Assembly: GCA_002315655.1 (NCBI GenBank)
Contig: DCHO01000061.1
Span: forward strand, 1 to 17,020
DNA length: 17,020 nucleotides
Reading direction: 5' to 3'
Source of the DNA: Christensenella sp. UBA1750
GTDB lineage: Bacteria; Bacillota; Clostridia; Christensenellales; UBA1750
Positions 1 to 7,329 of the stretch are shown here, one piece after another. The notes below the pieces were generated by a model. That model had not been told where the DNA came from, ran no database searches, and was given only the letters and a program-made list of their open reading frames with translations. The first letter of the stretch is position 1; every line of letters starts with the position of its first letter. The position numbers were made by a program, and so were the translations under genes.

Positions 1-14
1 CAAGAAAAGAGTTA

Positions 15-128
15 CATCTAACAGGAACGCCGCGCCTCGACGGCGCGGGAGGCGCGGCCCCGAGTATGCGTTTGTCCAAGTGCAGCGAGCCGCGCCACGC
101 CGGGGGTTGCATTCATCCAACAGGAACG
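15..128. repeat. Pair of 15-bp direct repeats flanking a GC-rich inverted repeat
   Basis: CATCTAACAGGAACG at 15-29 recurs as CATCCAACAGGAACG at 114-128, with one mismatch and a 99-bp period. Between them, CCGCGCC at 31-37 can pair with GGCGCGG downstream, with a second GGCGCGG copy offering an alternative fold. No T-run follows, so it is not an obvious intrinsic terminator. The region lies downstream of the sbcC stop codon and no gene is recognised in it. It may be part of an interspersed intergenic repeat cut by the window edge. Only two copies are visible. Confidence 0.45.
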
Positions 129-177
129 GGCACCCTCAGGTTAGTTTTACGAAAATCTTATGGGATGTGCGTCCATC

Positions 178-3100
178 TTATTTGTGAATACGCAGAGAGC
201 TGCCAAGGCCGCTTTTTTGCACCTCGATGCCTTGGGTCAAGGTTTCCCGCAGGGCTTCCACATGGGAGATGATGCCCACCTTGCCGGAGGAACCGATGCG
301 GGTCAGCAGCTCCAAGGCCTCCTGCACGGAGCGGGGGTCGAGTGAGCCGAAGCCCTCGTCGATGAACATACATTCCATGGAAATGCCTCCCGCCTGGGCG
401 CGGACGGCGGCGCTCAAGCCCAACGACAGCGCCAGCGAAACGAGGAATTTTTCGCCGCCGGAGAGGGTCTTCACATCCCGCTCGCCGCCGGAGAAAGCGT
501 CCAGCACCTTGAGTTCCAAGCCGTCCATCTTGTTCCTTGCAGTGCCCTCGCCGATTTTGAGATGATACCGCCCGGCGTGGATGCCGGACAGCAACTCGTT
601 GGCCTGAGAAGTGACCTGTTCCAGCATGGTTCCCACCACATAGGCTTCCAGTGTGACGCCCTTGCTGTACGCAAGGTTTTGCACGAACAGTTCCATTTTA
701 TCCAGCGTCTTTTGATCTTTTTCCAGAGCAGCCGCATCCTTTTGCAGGTCGCAAAGCAGCTTATCTTTGGCTTTCAGGCGGCTTTCGGCAGCTCCGAGCG
801 CCTGAATCTGCCGGTTGGTTTCGGCCTCCTGGGCTTCCTTTTGCCGGCGCAGGGAATCTACATCGGGAAGCTCCTGCCCTTCAATCGCTTTTTCTGCCTT
901 GATTGCCTCCTGCTTTGCCGCGGCGGCCTCGGTTTCGTAGGTTTGGATTTCCGCTTGCAGCGCATTGATGGCATCTTCGGACAAAACGGCGTTTTGATAG
1001 TCCTCTGTATCGGCAAAACCCCGTGCGGACAGGGCGTTGTCCAGTTCTGCTTTGACTTTTTCGGTATCTATACGGGCGCTGCTTTGCTGCGTTTTTGTGT
1101 CGCTTAACTTCTGCACGCAGAGCAAAGCGGTCTGTTTGGCGGTGGCGAGGGCTTCCTTGGCAGCTTCCGTGTCCTCCTGCCATTGGGCGTAAGACTTGTC
1201 CAGACGGGAAATGGTTGTTTGCATTTCGACAGCGGAGAGGCGTTGCGCCCCGACGAGCTTCTGCAGCTCGTCCACGCGGGCGGAGGCTTTGGTGGCTTCG
1301 TCTCGGAGCTGTTTTTCCTGCTCTGCTGCAACACGCAACTTTTCTTCGGTTTCGCTGATGTATTTTTCGCCCTGTCTGACCCGATTCCGCTTCTCGTCAC
1401 ACTCTTTTGCCTTTTCTCTTGCCGTGTCACGGGAGGAAGCGGCGGCGGATGCTTTCTCCGCATCGTAGGCGGGGTGCTTTGCGTATTCGGTCTGTGCGTC
1501 GTCAAGCTGGGTGTTCAGTCCGTCAAGGTTGGCTTTTGCGGCGGTTTCCACTTTGATGGCGGCGGTCTGCGCCTCCTGACTGGCTTTCACGCGCTTGATG
1601 AGGGATTGCAGCTCCTCCCGGGCGTTCGCATTCTGCTCGCCGTGGCAGGGGGCAGGGTGCTCCTTACTGCCGCAGACGGGACAGGCCTTGCCGTCCTCCA
1701 AATTCTGTGCAAGGGTCACGGCGGCGTTGGTGAAATATTCTTCCTCTTTTGCGTCGCGTTTGTGGGAGATTTCAATATAGGCTTTGTCGGCTTCCACCAT
1801 AGCGACACGGCTTTCTTCCAAGGCCTTTTGTGCGGCGGTCACTTGGGCTTGCAGAGAATTTACCGCTTCCATGGCCTTCCGACTGTCTTCCCATGCGCGG
1901 CAGTCATTTTCCAGCTCCGGCAACGGCTTTTCATAGGTTTCATTGAGAAAGGTGATTTCCTGACGAAGTGCACCGACCTTGGCTTTGCCTTTTTCGAGAA
2001 GCTGCGCGAGCTTTTCCGCTTCCTCCTTGACAGGTTTCCATTGAGAATCCGCCTTTTCCTTTGCGGCAACCGCCTTTTCCAAATCAATGAGACGGGGAAG
2101 AATGTTCCGCAGAGCATCGGCCTCCTGCTTGGATTGCTCCTGCTGCTCTTTCTGCGCGGTCAGGGCGGAAAGAGTGTTCTGCGCCTCTTTCTCGGCAGAT
2201 TGCGCGTTTTGTGCATCCTTTTCAAGCGTTGAAACGGAGGCGTTCAGTTCCTGCTTTACGGAGAACTGCTTTTCATAAGCGCTGAAAACCGGGCGGATAT
2301 ACAGGGCTTTCTGTGCAAGGGACAGGGCGGACTGCTTTTCCTGCATGACCGTTTCCTGTGAAAGAATCGCTTTGAGCCTGTCCTGTGCCATGCTGTTCAG
2401 TGTGAAAAGTTCCGCCAATTTCTCGGCCTTTGCAAGTACGGTGTTTGCCTCTCCCAGCAGCTTTTGCTGACGGGCAAGCCCGACGTGTGCAGCTTCCAGC
2501 TCCCCCCGATCCTGCTCCGCCTGCTGTTGCAATTCCTCGACATTTTTCGCGCCGTAGGGATCGAGCTGCGCAAAATAGCGGATTTCGCGGGTTTGCACAT
2601 CCTTTTCAAAGGCGCGGAGGCGGGCGGTCAGCGCGGCTTGAACCTTGTTGTAGCGGTCAATGCGGAATATATTTTTGAGGATTTCCAATTTCTCGGCAGA
2701 TTTCGCGGTGAGAAAGCGCTCAAAATGCCCCTGCGGCAGCACCATCACCTGCACGAACTGATTGTAGCCCATGCCAATGACCGCCTCGGCGGCTTCGCTT
2801 TGCAGAGAAAAGGATTCCTTTTCCAGCAGATTGCGTTCGCTTCCGTCCGGCAGGATCTCCGTTGCGCCGCACTCCTTCACAAAATCGTCCTGCGGGTCGC
2901 GCTCCTTCTTTGCGGCGCGCTTGGGGCGCAGCTTTTTCCAGAATCGGTACTGTTTCTCCCCGACGGAAAAGCGGAAATCAAGGAGCGTAGGGGTCTGCGG
3001 GTCAGCAAACTGGCAGCGCAGGGCATTTAGGTTGCCGCGTTCCTCTGTGCTGGCTTTTCCGTAAAGGGCGCAGGTCATTCCGTCCAGCAGGGCGGTCTTG

Positions 3101-3213
3101 CCCGCGCCGGTCTCACCCCAGATGAGGAATTGTTTTTGAAAGACGGAAAAATCAACGGTAATTTCCTCGGCATAGGGGCCGAAGGCGCATAGCGTGAGCG
3201 TGATGGGCAGCAT
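178..3213 (-). CDS. sbcC: SbcC-type exonuclease subunit, Rad50-like SMC-family ATPase
   Basis: This is the ATPase subunit of the SbcCD complex, which cleaves DNA hairpins and processes blocked double-strand ends. The 1011-residue protein has the usual length and order: an N-terminal half ATPase with Walker A GETGAGKT near residues 33-40, long Glu/Lys/Ala/Gln-rich coiled coils, a CPVCG zinc hook near residue 508, and a C-terminal half ATPase. The C-terminal half carries the signature LSGGEK near residue 917, Walker B MFIDEGFGSLD near 949 and an H-loop ISH near 983. The ATG lies 3 nt after the sbcD stop, and its AAGGAGG Shine-Dalgarno sits inside the last sbcD codons, so the two are cotranscribed and probably translationally coupled. 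The gene is complete. What is seen fits the family throughout; DNA substrates here are inferred from homologues. Confidence 0.96.
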   Translation of the reverse strand: MLPITLTLCAFGPYAEEITVDFSVFQKQFLIWGETGAGKTALLDGMTCALYGKASTEERGNLNALRCQFADPQTPTLLDFRFSVGEKQYRFWKKLRPKRAAKKERDPQDDFVKECGATEILPDGSERNLLEKESFSLQSEAAEAVIGMGYNQFVQVMVLPQGHFERFLTAKSAEKLEILKNIFRIDRYNKVQAALTARLRAFEKDVQTREIRYFAQLDPYGAKNVEELQQQAEQDRGELEAAHVGLARQQKLLGEANTVLAKAEKLAELFTLNSMAQDRLKAILSQETVMQEKQSALSLAQKALYIRPVFSAYEKQFSVKQELNASVSTLEKDAQNAQSAEKEAQNTLSALTAQKEQQEQSKQEADALRNILPRLIDLEKAVAAKEKADSQWKPVKEEAEKLAQLLEKGKAKVGALRQEITFLNETYEKPLPELENDCRAWEDSRKAMEAVNSLQAQVTAAQKALEESRVAMVEADKAYIEISHKRDAKEEEYFTNAAVTLAQNLEDGKACPVCGSKEHPAPCHGEQNANAREELQSLIKRVKASQEAQTAAIKVETAAKANLDGLNTQLDDAQTEYAKHPAYDAEKASAAASSRDTAREKAKECDEKRNRVRQGEKYISETEEKLRVAAEQEKQLRDEATKASARVDELQKLVGAQRLSAVEMQTTISRLDKSYAQWQEDTEAAKEALATAKQTALLCVQKLSDTKTQQSSARIDTEKVKAELDNALSARGFADTEDYQNAVLSEDAINALQAEIQTYETEAAAAKQEAIKAEKAIEGQELPDVDSLRRQKEAQEAETNRQIQALGAAESRLKAKDKLLCDLQKDAAALEKDQKTLDKMELFVQNLAYSKGVTLEAYVVGTMLEQVTSQANELLSGIHAGRYHLKIGEGTARNKMDGLELKVLDAFSGGERDVKTLSGGEKFLVSLALSLGLSAAVRAQAGGISMECMFIDEGFGSLDPRSVQEALELLTRIGSSGKVGIISHVEALRETLTQGIEVQKSGLGSSLRIHK

Positions 3214-3216
3214 GAT

Positions 3217-4326
3217 CTATTCCTCCTTTTCCGCTTCAAGAATGGCATCCTGCATCCATTTTTCCTGTTCCTCGTCCATCTCCTGCCCGGTCTTGTAGAG
3301 ATAGAAGCGTTTGGCTACGGACAGTGGGGTCTCCTGCCGGGCTTCCTCCACGGTGAGACGATTGAGCTTCCGCTGCTCGTTTTCGCGGGCATAGCAGAAC
3401 AGAAGGGCGTTGGGATAGTGAAGACGCAGCTCCTCCTGCACACCGGCGGTAGGCATCCGGTCGGTTAAGGTCAGCTGCATATAGTTGTCCGATTTTCCTT
3501 GCAGAAGGTCATGCAGCGTCCCTTCGCGTTTTTCCATCCCATGCAGGGGATGAAGCGGCACGATCTCCTTCTCCATGCTGTCGGTATCTAAGATCGTCAC
3601 GGACTTTTCCTGCCCGGCCTCGGCAAAGGAGGTGCAGATCGGCGTGCCGGAATAGCGGATGGAGCCGCCGTCCAAAGACTGCGGGCGGTGCAGGTGCCCA
3701 AGCGCCACATAATCGTAATCCTCGAACCATTCTGTCGGGATGGCAAGACTGCCTCCGGCTGCGGCGGCGCGGTCGGTGTCGGAGACTTCTCCCCCGGCGG
3801 CAAAGCAGTGTGCAAGGAGAATGTGCTTTTTGCCGTCCTTAGGTGGCTTTCTGTGGGAGAGGGCAATGCGGAAGGCCTCTACGGAAGAAGTGACAGCTTC
3901 CTGCTGCTCGGGATAAGCGATGCGCACATCGTCGGTGGTGACGTAGGGCAGAACATGAACGACACATTCGCCTAAGTCCACGCACTTGTCCTCCCGCGTC
4001 ACCTTGCCCACCACATACAGCCCGGCGTATTCCAGCAGGTCGGAGAGGGTGGAGAGCCGGGAAGCCCCATCGTGGTTTCCGGCGCAGAGAATGACCTTTG
4101 TGCGCCCCTGCAGACAGAGCAGCCCCATGGCCTCGTTGTAGAGGGCGATGGCTTCCGGCCCCACCACGGCGCGGTCGAAAATGTCCCCCGCAATGAGGAT
4201 GGCGGACACGCTCTTTTCTCTGGCGATTTCCGCGATTTGGGCAATCATGCTGCGGTGCTCGTCGGAGAGGGAATGTCCGTAAAAGTCCAGACCCAGATGC
4301 CAGTCCGATGTGTGCAGAATTTTCAT
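3217..4326 (-). CDS. sbcD: SbcD-type exonuclease subunit, Mre11-like metallophosphoesterase
   Basis: This is the Mn-dependent nuclease subunit that pairs with SbcC. The 369-residue protein shows the calcineurin-like phosphoesterase motifs in order: TSDWHLG at residues 6-12 (D8, H10), AGDIFD at 46-51, AGNHD at 82-86 and GHLH near 210. The C-terminal part is the usual SbcD capping and SbcC-binding region. The reading frame extends seven codons upstream (MPCKENP), but the start is placed at 4326 because TAAGGAG ends 6 nt before this ATG and MKILHTSDWHLG is the conserved N terminus. It is the first gene of the sbcD-sbcC pair. Only about 23 nt separate it from the terminator hairpin of the upstream hydrolase gene, so its own promoter is not evident. 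Confidence 0.96.
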   Translation of the reverse strand: MKILHTSDWHLGLDFYGHSLSDEHRSMIAQIAEIAREKSVSAILIAGDIFDRAVVGPEAIALYNEAMGLLCLQGRTKVILCAGNHDGASRLSTLSDLLEYAGLYVVGKVTREDKCVDLGECVVHVLPYVTTDDVRIAYPEQQEAVTSSVEAFRIALSHRKPPKDGKKHILLAHCFAAGGEVSDTDRAAAAGGSLAIPTEWFEDYDYVALGHLHRPQSLDGGSIRYSGTPICTSFAEAGQEKSVTILDTDSMEKEIVPLHPLHGMEKREGTLHDLLQGKSDNYMQLTLTDRMPTAGVQEELRLHYPNALLFCYARENEQRKLNRLTVEEARQETPLSVAKRFYLYKTGQEMDEEQEKWMQDAILEAEKEE

Positions 4327-4349
4327 GGGATTCTCCTTACAGGGCAAAA

Positions 4350-4375
4350 GCGGCCTTCTTATGTAAGAAGGCCGC
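4350..4375 (-). terminator. Intrinsic terminator after the GH2 gene
   Basis: An 11-bp perfect stem, GCGGCCTTCTT paired with AAGAAGGCCGC, closes on a 4-nt loop. On the minus strand it is followed by TTTT (4346-4349), 18 nt after the GH2 stop codon. It lies just before the sbcD ribosome binding site, so it may act as a partial terminator or attenuator for readthrough into sbcD. The plus-strand side lacks a T-tract. Confidence 0.85.
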
Positions 4376-4392
4376 AGCTGTCACAAAATCAG

Positions 4393-6990
4393 CTATTTTT
4401 CAATAAGCTCTATGTCGATGGGGTAGCGCCCGGCGTTACGGCCGTAGAGCGCAAGGCCGCCCTTGTCGGAAGAAACGGTGACGTGCAGACCGCCGTTTGC
4501 CTTCGCCTTTGCAATCTGCGCAGCAGAAACCGGCACGATGCACAGGTAACCGTAGGAGCCGAATTCGTCTAAGTACCGCTCACGGGGCTGATACTGGAAG
4601 GACAGCACGCCGCGGGCATCGGCAGGGTCGTTTTCCAGTGTGGTTGAATAAGCCTTTTCGCCCTCAACGGTCACTTCGATGGCGGAGGGGAAGCGGGTCT
4701 CGTCGGTCATGAAGTAGGAGTTGCGGTTCTCGCCGGGGTCGACCTTGTAGCCCGCCATGAAGTCCATGTCCGCCGTGTTGGGCTTCACACCGCCGTTATC
4801 CTTGGCCAGCAGCCGCTTGGCGGAGGCCTCAAACCACAATTCACAAGCCTTGCCGGAGAGCTTGTCTGCGGGAATTACGAAGGAAACGTTGCCTGCGCCG
4901 GCGCAGGAGAGCTTCTGGTTGGAGATAGCCTTCCACACGCGGTCAAAGCCCTGAGCTTCGCAGGAATCGGGGCGGGTGAAGGCTGTGCCCTGTCGAGCCC
5001 CACGCACATCGAAGGTGCAGAAGTTCTTCGCCAGCACCTTATCGCCGTCCTTCAAAATGAAGGTCAGTGCGCACACGTCATTCTTATAGGGCAGGGTGAC
5101 GGACAGATCGCCTAAGGCGGTCACGCCGTTGCCGGGCGCGGCAAATTCCCGCTTGCCCTGTGCGTAAGTGCCGTCCATGCCGTGCAGGAACCATTCCAAA
5201 GTAAGAAGAGTGCCCTTTTCCGCGCCGCCGAAGCAGGAGTAGTAAAGGGGCGTTGCCACTTCCTCGCCGCCGCCAACGGTGCGGGTGGGCGCGGCATCGT
5301 AGGCAATGAAGTCCGGCGTGTGTAGATCGCGCACATCCATGCCCATGCCCAGCTCATTGTAGCCGAAATCCTTGCGGGCGTTGTTGATGCGGTAATAGCC
5401 GTTGAACTCGTTGATGACATCGTGGAACTCGGTGAAGACGAAGCCGCACAGGTTTTCCTGCAGACGGAACTCGTTGAGCATATAGTGGTAGTTCCACGCA
5501 ATGTCGGAATCGCCCGCGTTGCCCTCGATGCCCCAGACCATGCCGCATTCGCTGTTCATGAAGGGAATGTCGCCCATGGTGTTGCCATTGATGTAATTCC
5601 AATTTGAGCCTTCAAAGGCCTTCTTGCAGGCGTTGTCGATCTCTTCCTTCACGGTCATGTAGCCGTGGCGGTAGAAGTGCCAGGTGTTGAGGTCGGTTTC
5701 CACATGGTCGTTGTTGCAGGCGGAGTTGTCCTCCACGATGCGGGTTTTATCAAAGGCCTTGACCTGCTTATAGAGCTTGCGCACCCATTCCTGCGTTTCG
5801 GGAGCGTAGATGCGCTGCTTTTCGCCGTTTACATGGGTGAACAGTCCCCAGGTCTCGTTGAAAATCACCCAGGTCATAATGCAGGGATGGTTGCAGTCTC
5901 GGTGCAGGAACTCCCACAGCTCATTTTCATACTGCGCTTGGGTCTCCGGCAACGGCTGACCCCAGTAGCAAACCATGTCCGCAAAGGCCAGAACGCCCAG
6001 TTTGTCCATCCAGTAGAGCTTGCGGGGCTCCTCGGGCTTGATGTGCAGACGCGCCATGTTGAGGCCGACATCCTTCATGCGCTGCACCTCGTTTCTGACC
6101 TCCTCCTCGGAGGGCAGGGTGAAGAAGCCCTTGGGGTTGAAGGACTGATCCAGCGTGCCGTTTAAGTAAATGGGCTTGCCGTTTAGGGTGATCCACGGGA
6201 ATTTGCGCCCATCAAAGTGTGCCCATGAGATTTCGCGGATGCCGAAATAGGTGGAGACCACATCGTTTCCGACGGAAATCGTGCCTTCGTAGAGGTTCGG
6301 CACGTCGCAGCTCCACAGCTTGGGATTGTCGATGGTAAAGGTCAGTGTTTTTTCATTGATGCCCTTTTTCAGCTCGACATCTGCCGAAAACTGCTTGCCG
6401 TCAAAGGCGGCGGTAAGAGTTTCCTTGCCATCCTTTTCGGCGGAAATGAAGGCCTTGATGATGATTTCGCCGTTTATTTTCGTTTCGATTTTGAAGCGCT
6501 CCAAGTGTGTCGCGGGGACTTCCTCCACATACACGGTCTGCCAGATGCCGCGAATTTCGCCGTAGCCCTGCTTGCCGCGGGTCTGGTTATCCCTGTCCCA
6601 GTCGGTGACGCGCACCACAATGTCGTTTTCGCCGTTTTTGTCCCAATAGGGAGTGACATTGACGCGAATCTCGCCGTAACCGCCGGTGTGGCGGGCAGCA
6701 AGATTCCCGTTGATGTAGACGATGGCGGTATAATCCGCCGCGCCGATGACGAGGTTCACATCCCCTTCACAGTTGAAGGATGCTTTGCGATGATACCAGC
6801 CGGTGCCCATTTTGTCCTCGGCGATTTCGGACAGGGGGGAAGCCCAGGAGAAGGGCACCACGATGGTTCTGTCAAATTCCGGGGCTTCGTTGCTCTCGGA
6901 GAAGGCAAAGTCCCACTTGCCGTTCAGGTTTAGCCAGTTCTTGCGCTCAAAATCCGGGCGCGGATGCTCACAGCGGGGAATGCTATTCAT
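4393..6990 (-). CDS. Glycoside hydrolase family 2 enzyme (beta-galactosidase/beta-glucuronidase superfamily)
   Basis: An 865-residue retaining glycosidase. It has an N-terminal jelly-roll sugar-binding domain (about 1-190), an immunoglobulin-like domain (about 190-280, ending near GIREISW), a TIM barrel (about 285-590) and an extra C-terminal region of about 270 residues. The acid/base Glu is E379 in IFNETWG and the nucleophile is E481 in MNSECG; a spacing of about 100 residues is normal for GH2. There is no signal peptide, so the enzyme should be cytoplasmic and act on imported oligosaccharides or glycosides. The NxKG motif of beta-glucuronidases is not obvious; the nearest string is NNARKDFG, so the substrate is left open. 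The start has AAAGGAG at 7001-7007 upstream. No sugar transporter or regulator is adjacent, which is unusual for such enzymes. Confidence 0.93.
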   Translation of the reverse strand: MNSIPRCEHPRPDFERKNWLNLNGKWDFAFSESNEAPEFDRTIVVPFSWASPLSEIAEDKMGTGWYHRKASFNCEGDVNLVIGAADYTAIVYINGNLAARHTGGYGEIRVNVTPYWDKNGENDIVVRVTDWDRDNQTRGKQGYGEIRGIWQTVYVEEVPATHLERFKIETKINGEIIIKAFISAEKDGKETLTAAFDGKQFSADVELKKGINEKTLTFTIDNPKLWSCDVPNLYEGTISVGNDVVSTYFGIREISWAHFDGRKFPWITLNGKPIYLNGTLDQSFNPKGFFTLPSEEEVRNEVQRMKDVGLNMARLHIKPEEPRKLYWMDKLGVLAFADMVCYWGQPLPETQAQYENELWEFLHRDCNHPCIMTWVIFNETWGLFTHVNGEKQRIYAPETQEWVRKLYKQVKAFDKTRIVEDNSACNNDHVETDLNTWHFYRHGYMTVKEEIDNACKKAFEGSNWNYINGNTMGDIPFMNSECGMVWGIEGNAGDSDIAWNYHYMLNEFRLQENLCGFVFTEFHDVINEFNGYYRINNARKDFGYNELGMGMDVRDLHTPDFIAYDAAPTRTVGGGEEVATPLYYSCFGGAEKGTLLTLEWFLHGMDGTYAQGKREFAAPGNGVTALGDLSVTLPYKNDVCALTFILKDGDKVLAKNFCTFDVRGARQGTAFTRPDSCEAQGFDRVWKAISNQKLSCAGAGNVSFVIPADKLSGKACELWFEASAKRLLAKDNGGVKPNTADMDFMAGYKVDPGENRNSYFMTDETRFPSAIEVTVEGEKAYSTTLENDPADARGVLSFQYQPRERYLDEFGSYGYLCIVPVSAAQIAKAKANGGLHVTVSSDKGGLALYGRNAGRYPIDIELIEK

Positions 6991-7029
6991 AAATCAGATG
7001 CTCCTTTGCTGGAATAACTTTCTGCTTTC

Positions 7030-7058
7030 ATTATATAGGAAGCGCAAAATAAAAGCAA
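7030..7058 (-). promoter_or_regulatory. Sigma-A-type promoter of the GH2 gene
   Basis: On the minus strand, a perfect TATAAT (7030-7035) lies 17 bp from a weak -35 TTGCTT (7053-7058). It is 40 nt upstream of the GH2 start and its ribosome binding site. No operator or cre-like site was identified around it. Confidence 0.65.
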
Positions 7059-7089
7059 TGAAAAAAGGAACAGAGATGCGGAAATCGTT

Positions 7090-7119
7090 TTGACTGAAAG
7101 AAAGCAAACGGCATATACT
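7090..7119 (+). promoter_or_regulatory. Upstream plus-strand promoter (P1) of the leader/MazF-like locus
   Basis: TTGACT (7090-7095), an 18-bp spacer and TATACT (7114-7119) match five of six bases at each element. It lies back to back with the GH2 promoter. Transcription from it would cover the palindrome, the hairpins and the terminator before reaching the gene at 7330. Confidence 0.55.
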
Positions 7120-7160
7120 ATTTCAAAAGAGAATGATTGGGAAAAACGCAATGACGAGGA

Positions 7161-7189
7161 TTGACAGGCATTTGTTTTTGTGGTATTTT
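7161..7189 (+). promoter_or_regulatory. Strong plus-strand promoter (P2) of the leader/MazF-like locus
   Basis: A perfect -35 TTGACA (7161-7166) is followed by a 17-bp spacer and TATTTT (7184-7189). TGG just before the -10 makes an extended -10 element. The predicted transcription start is near 7196, at the left edge of the 25-bp palindrome. This gives a leader of about 118 nt up to the end of the intrinsic terminator at 7313. Confidence 0.75.
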
Positions 7190-7193
7190 TATG

Positions 7194-7218
7194 TATGTAG
7201 GATGATTCATCCTGCATA
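7194..7218. promoter_or_regulatory. 25-bp near-perfect palindrome at the P2 transcription start
   Basis: Two 12-base arms (TATGTAGGATGA and TCATCCTGCATA) surround a single central T and differ from perfect symmetry at one position, which is a U-G pair in RNA. It overlaps the predicted start site of P2. It could be an operator for a dimeric repressor, or a 5'-terminal hairpin of the leader RNA of about 11 bp with a tiny loop. The sequence alone does not decide between them. No repressor gene is adjacent on the same strand. Confidence 0.6.
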
Positions 7219-7263
7219 TTTGGCTGAAGAGGCCGTTCATTCATCATTTGACCGAAGAGGTCG
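7218..7263 (+). repeat. Two tandem hairpin units with identical GAAGA loops
   Basis: Unit 1 (7218-7235) and unit 2 (7246-7263) are 18 nt long, 28 nt apart and identical at 15 positions. Each forms a stem of four pairs plus a closing U-G around the loop GAAGA. The pair G7223-C7233 becomes A7251-U7261, and U7225-G7231 becomes C7253-G7259, so every difference preserves the stem. ATTCATC precedes both units (7205-7211 and 7239-7245), so the repeated module extends upstream of the hairpin. The first copy has a 6-nt insertion before the hairpin. Confidence 0.7.
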
Positions 7264-7283
7264 CCCAAGAGCATTCTTGGTTC

Positions 7284-7313
7284 AGGTCATAGAGAAAATC
7301 TATGACCTTTTTT
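7284..7313 (+). terminator. Intrinsic terminator between the leader RNA and the MazF-like gene
   Basis: A perfect 10-bp stem, AGGTCATAGA with TCTATGACCT, closes on the loop GAAAA and runs into six T residues (7308-7313). It ends 16 nt before the start codon of the downstream gene, leaving room only for the ribosome binding site. Transcription of that gene from P1 or P2 must therefore be readthrough or regulated antitermination. Confidence 0.9.
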
Positions 7314-7329
7314 CGTAAAAGGGGATAAG

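Larger units (their letters stand above)
7196..7313 (+). ncRNA. Structured leader or small RNA upstream of the MazF-like gene
   Basis: This is the predicted transcript from P2 to the intrinsic terminator. In order it contains a palindromic 5' hairpin (7194-7218), hairpin A (7221-7235, loop GAAGA), hairpin B (7249-7263, loop GAAGA), hairpin C (CCAAGA/TCTTGG at 7265-7280, loop GCAT) and the terminator stem (7284-7308). Hairpins A and B are copies of one unit and keep their pairing through compensatory change, which supports a functional RNA. It may be a terminated small RNA acting on the downstream protein, as in type III toxin-antitoxin loci, or an attenuator controlling readthrough. TGACC at 7249-7253 could pair with GGTCA at 7285-7289 as a weak antiterminator that would open both hairpin B and the terminator. 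I do not recognise it as a named riboswitch or T-box. Confidence 0.55.

Noticed and set aside
15..128. CRISPR array at the left edge
   Set aside because: There are only two copies of a 15-bp unit 99 bp apart, with no regular spacers and no cas genes.
1183..2232. Long plus-strand frame of 349 codons opposite sbcC
   Set aside because: It is antisense to the clear sbcC coiled-coil region and its translation is low-complexity Gly/Phe/Leu-rich with no motif.
6987..7274. 95-codon minus-strand frame with a hydrophobic stretch
   Set aside because: It overlaps the GH2 promoter, ribosome binding site and start codon and has no promoter or ribosome binding site of its own.
7196..7313. Leader as a T-box or known riboswitch
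   Set aside because: No T-box consensus (GGGTGG-type antiterminator) and no riboswitch core I know was seen, and the gene is not a biosynthesis or transport gene.
7133..7318. 61-codon open frame across the leader, a possible leader peptide or small gene
   Set aside because: It has no good ribosome binding site, runs through the palindrome, repeat hairpins and terminator, and ends in the terminator T-tract. The compensatory changes fit RNA structure, not codons.
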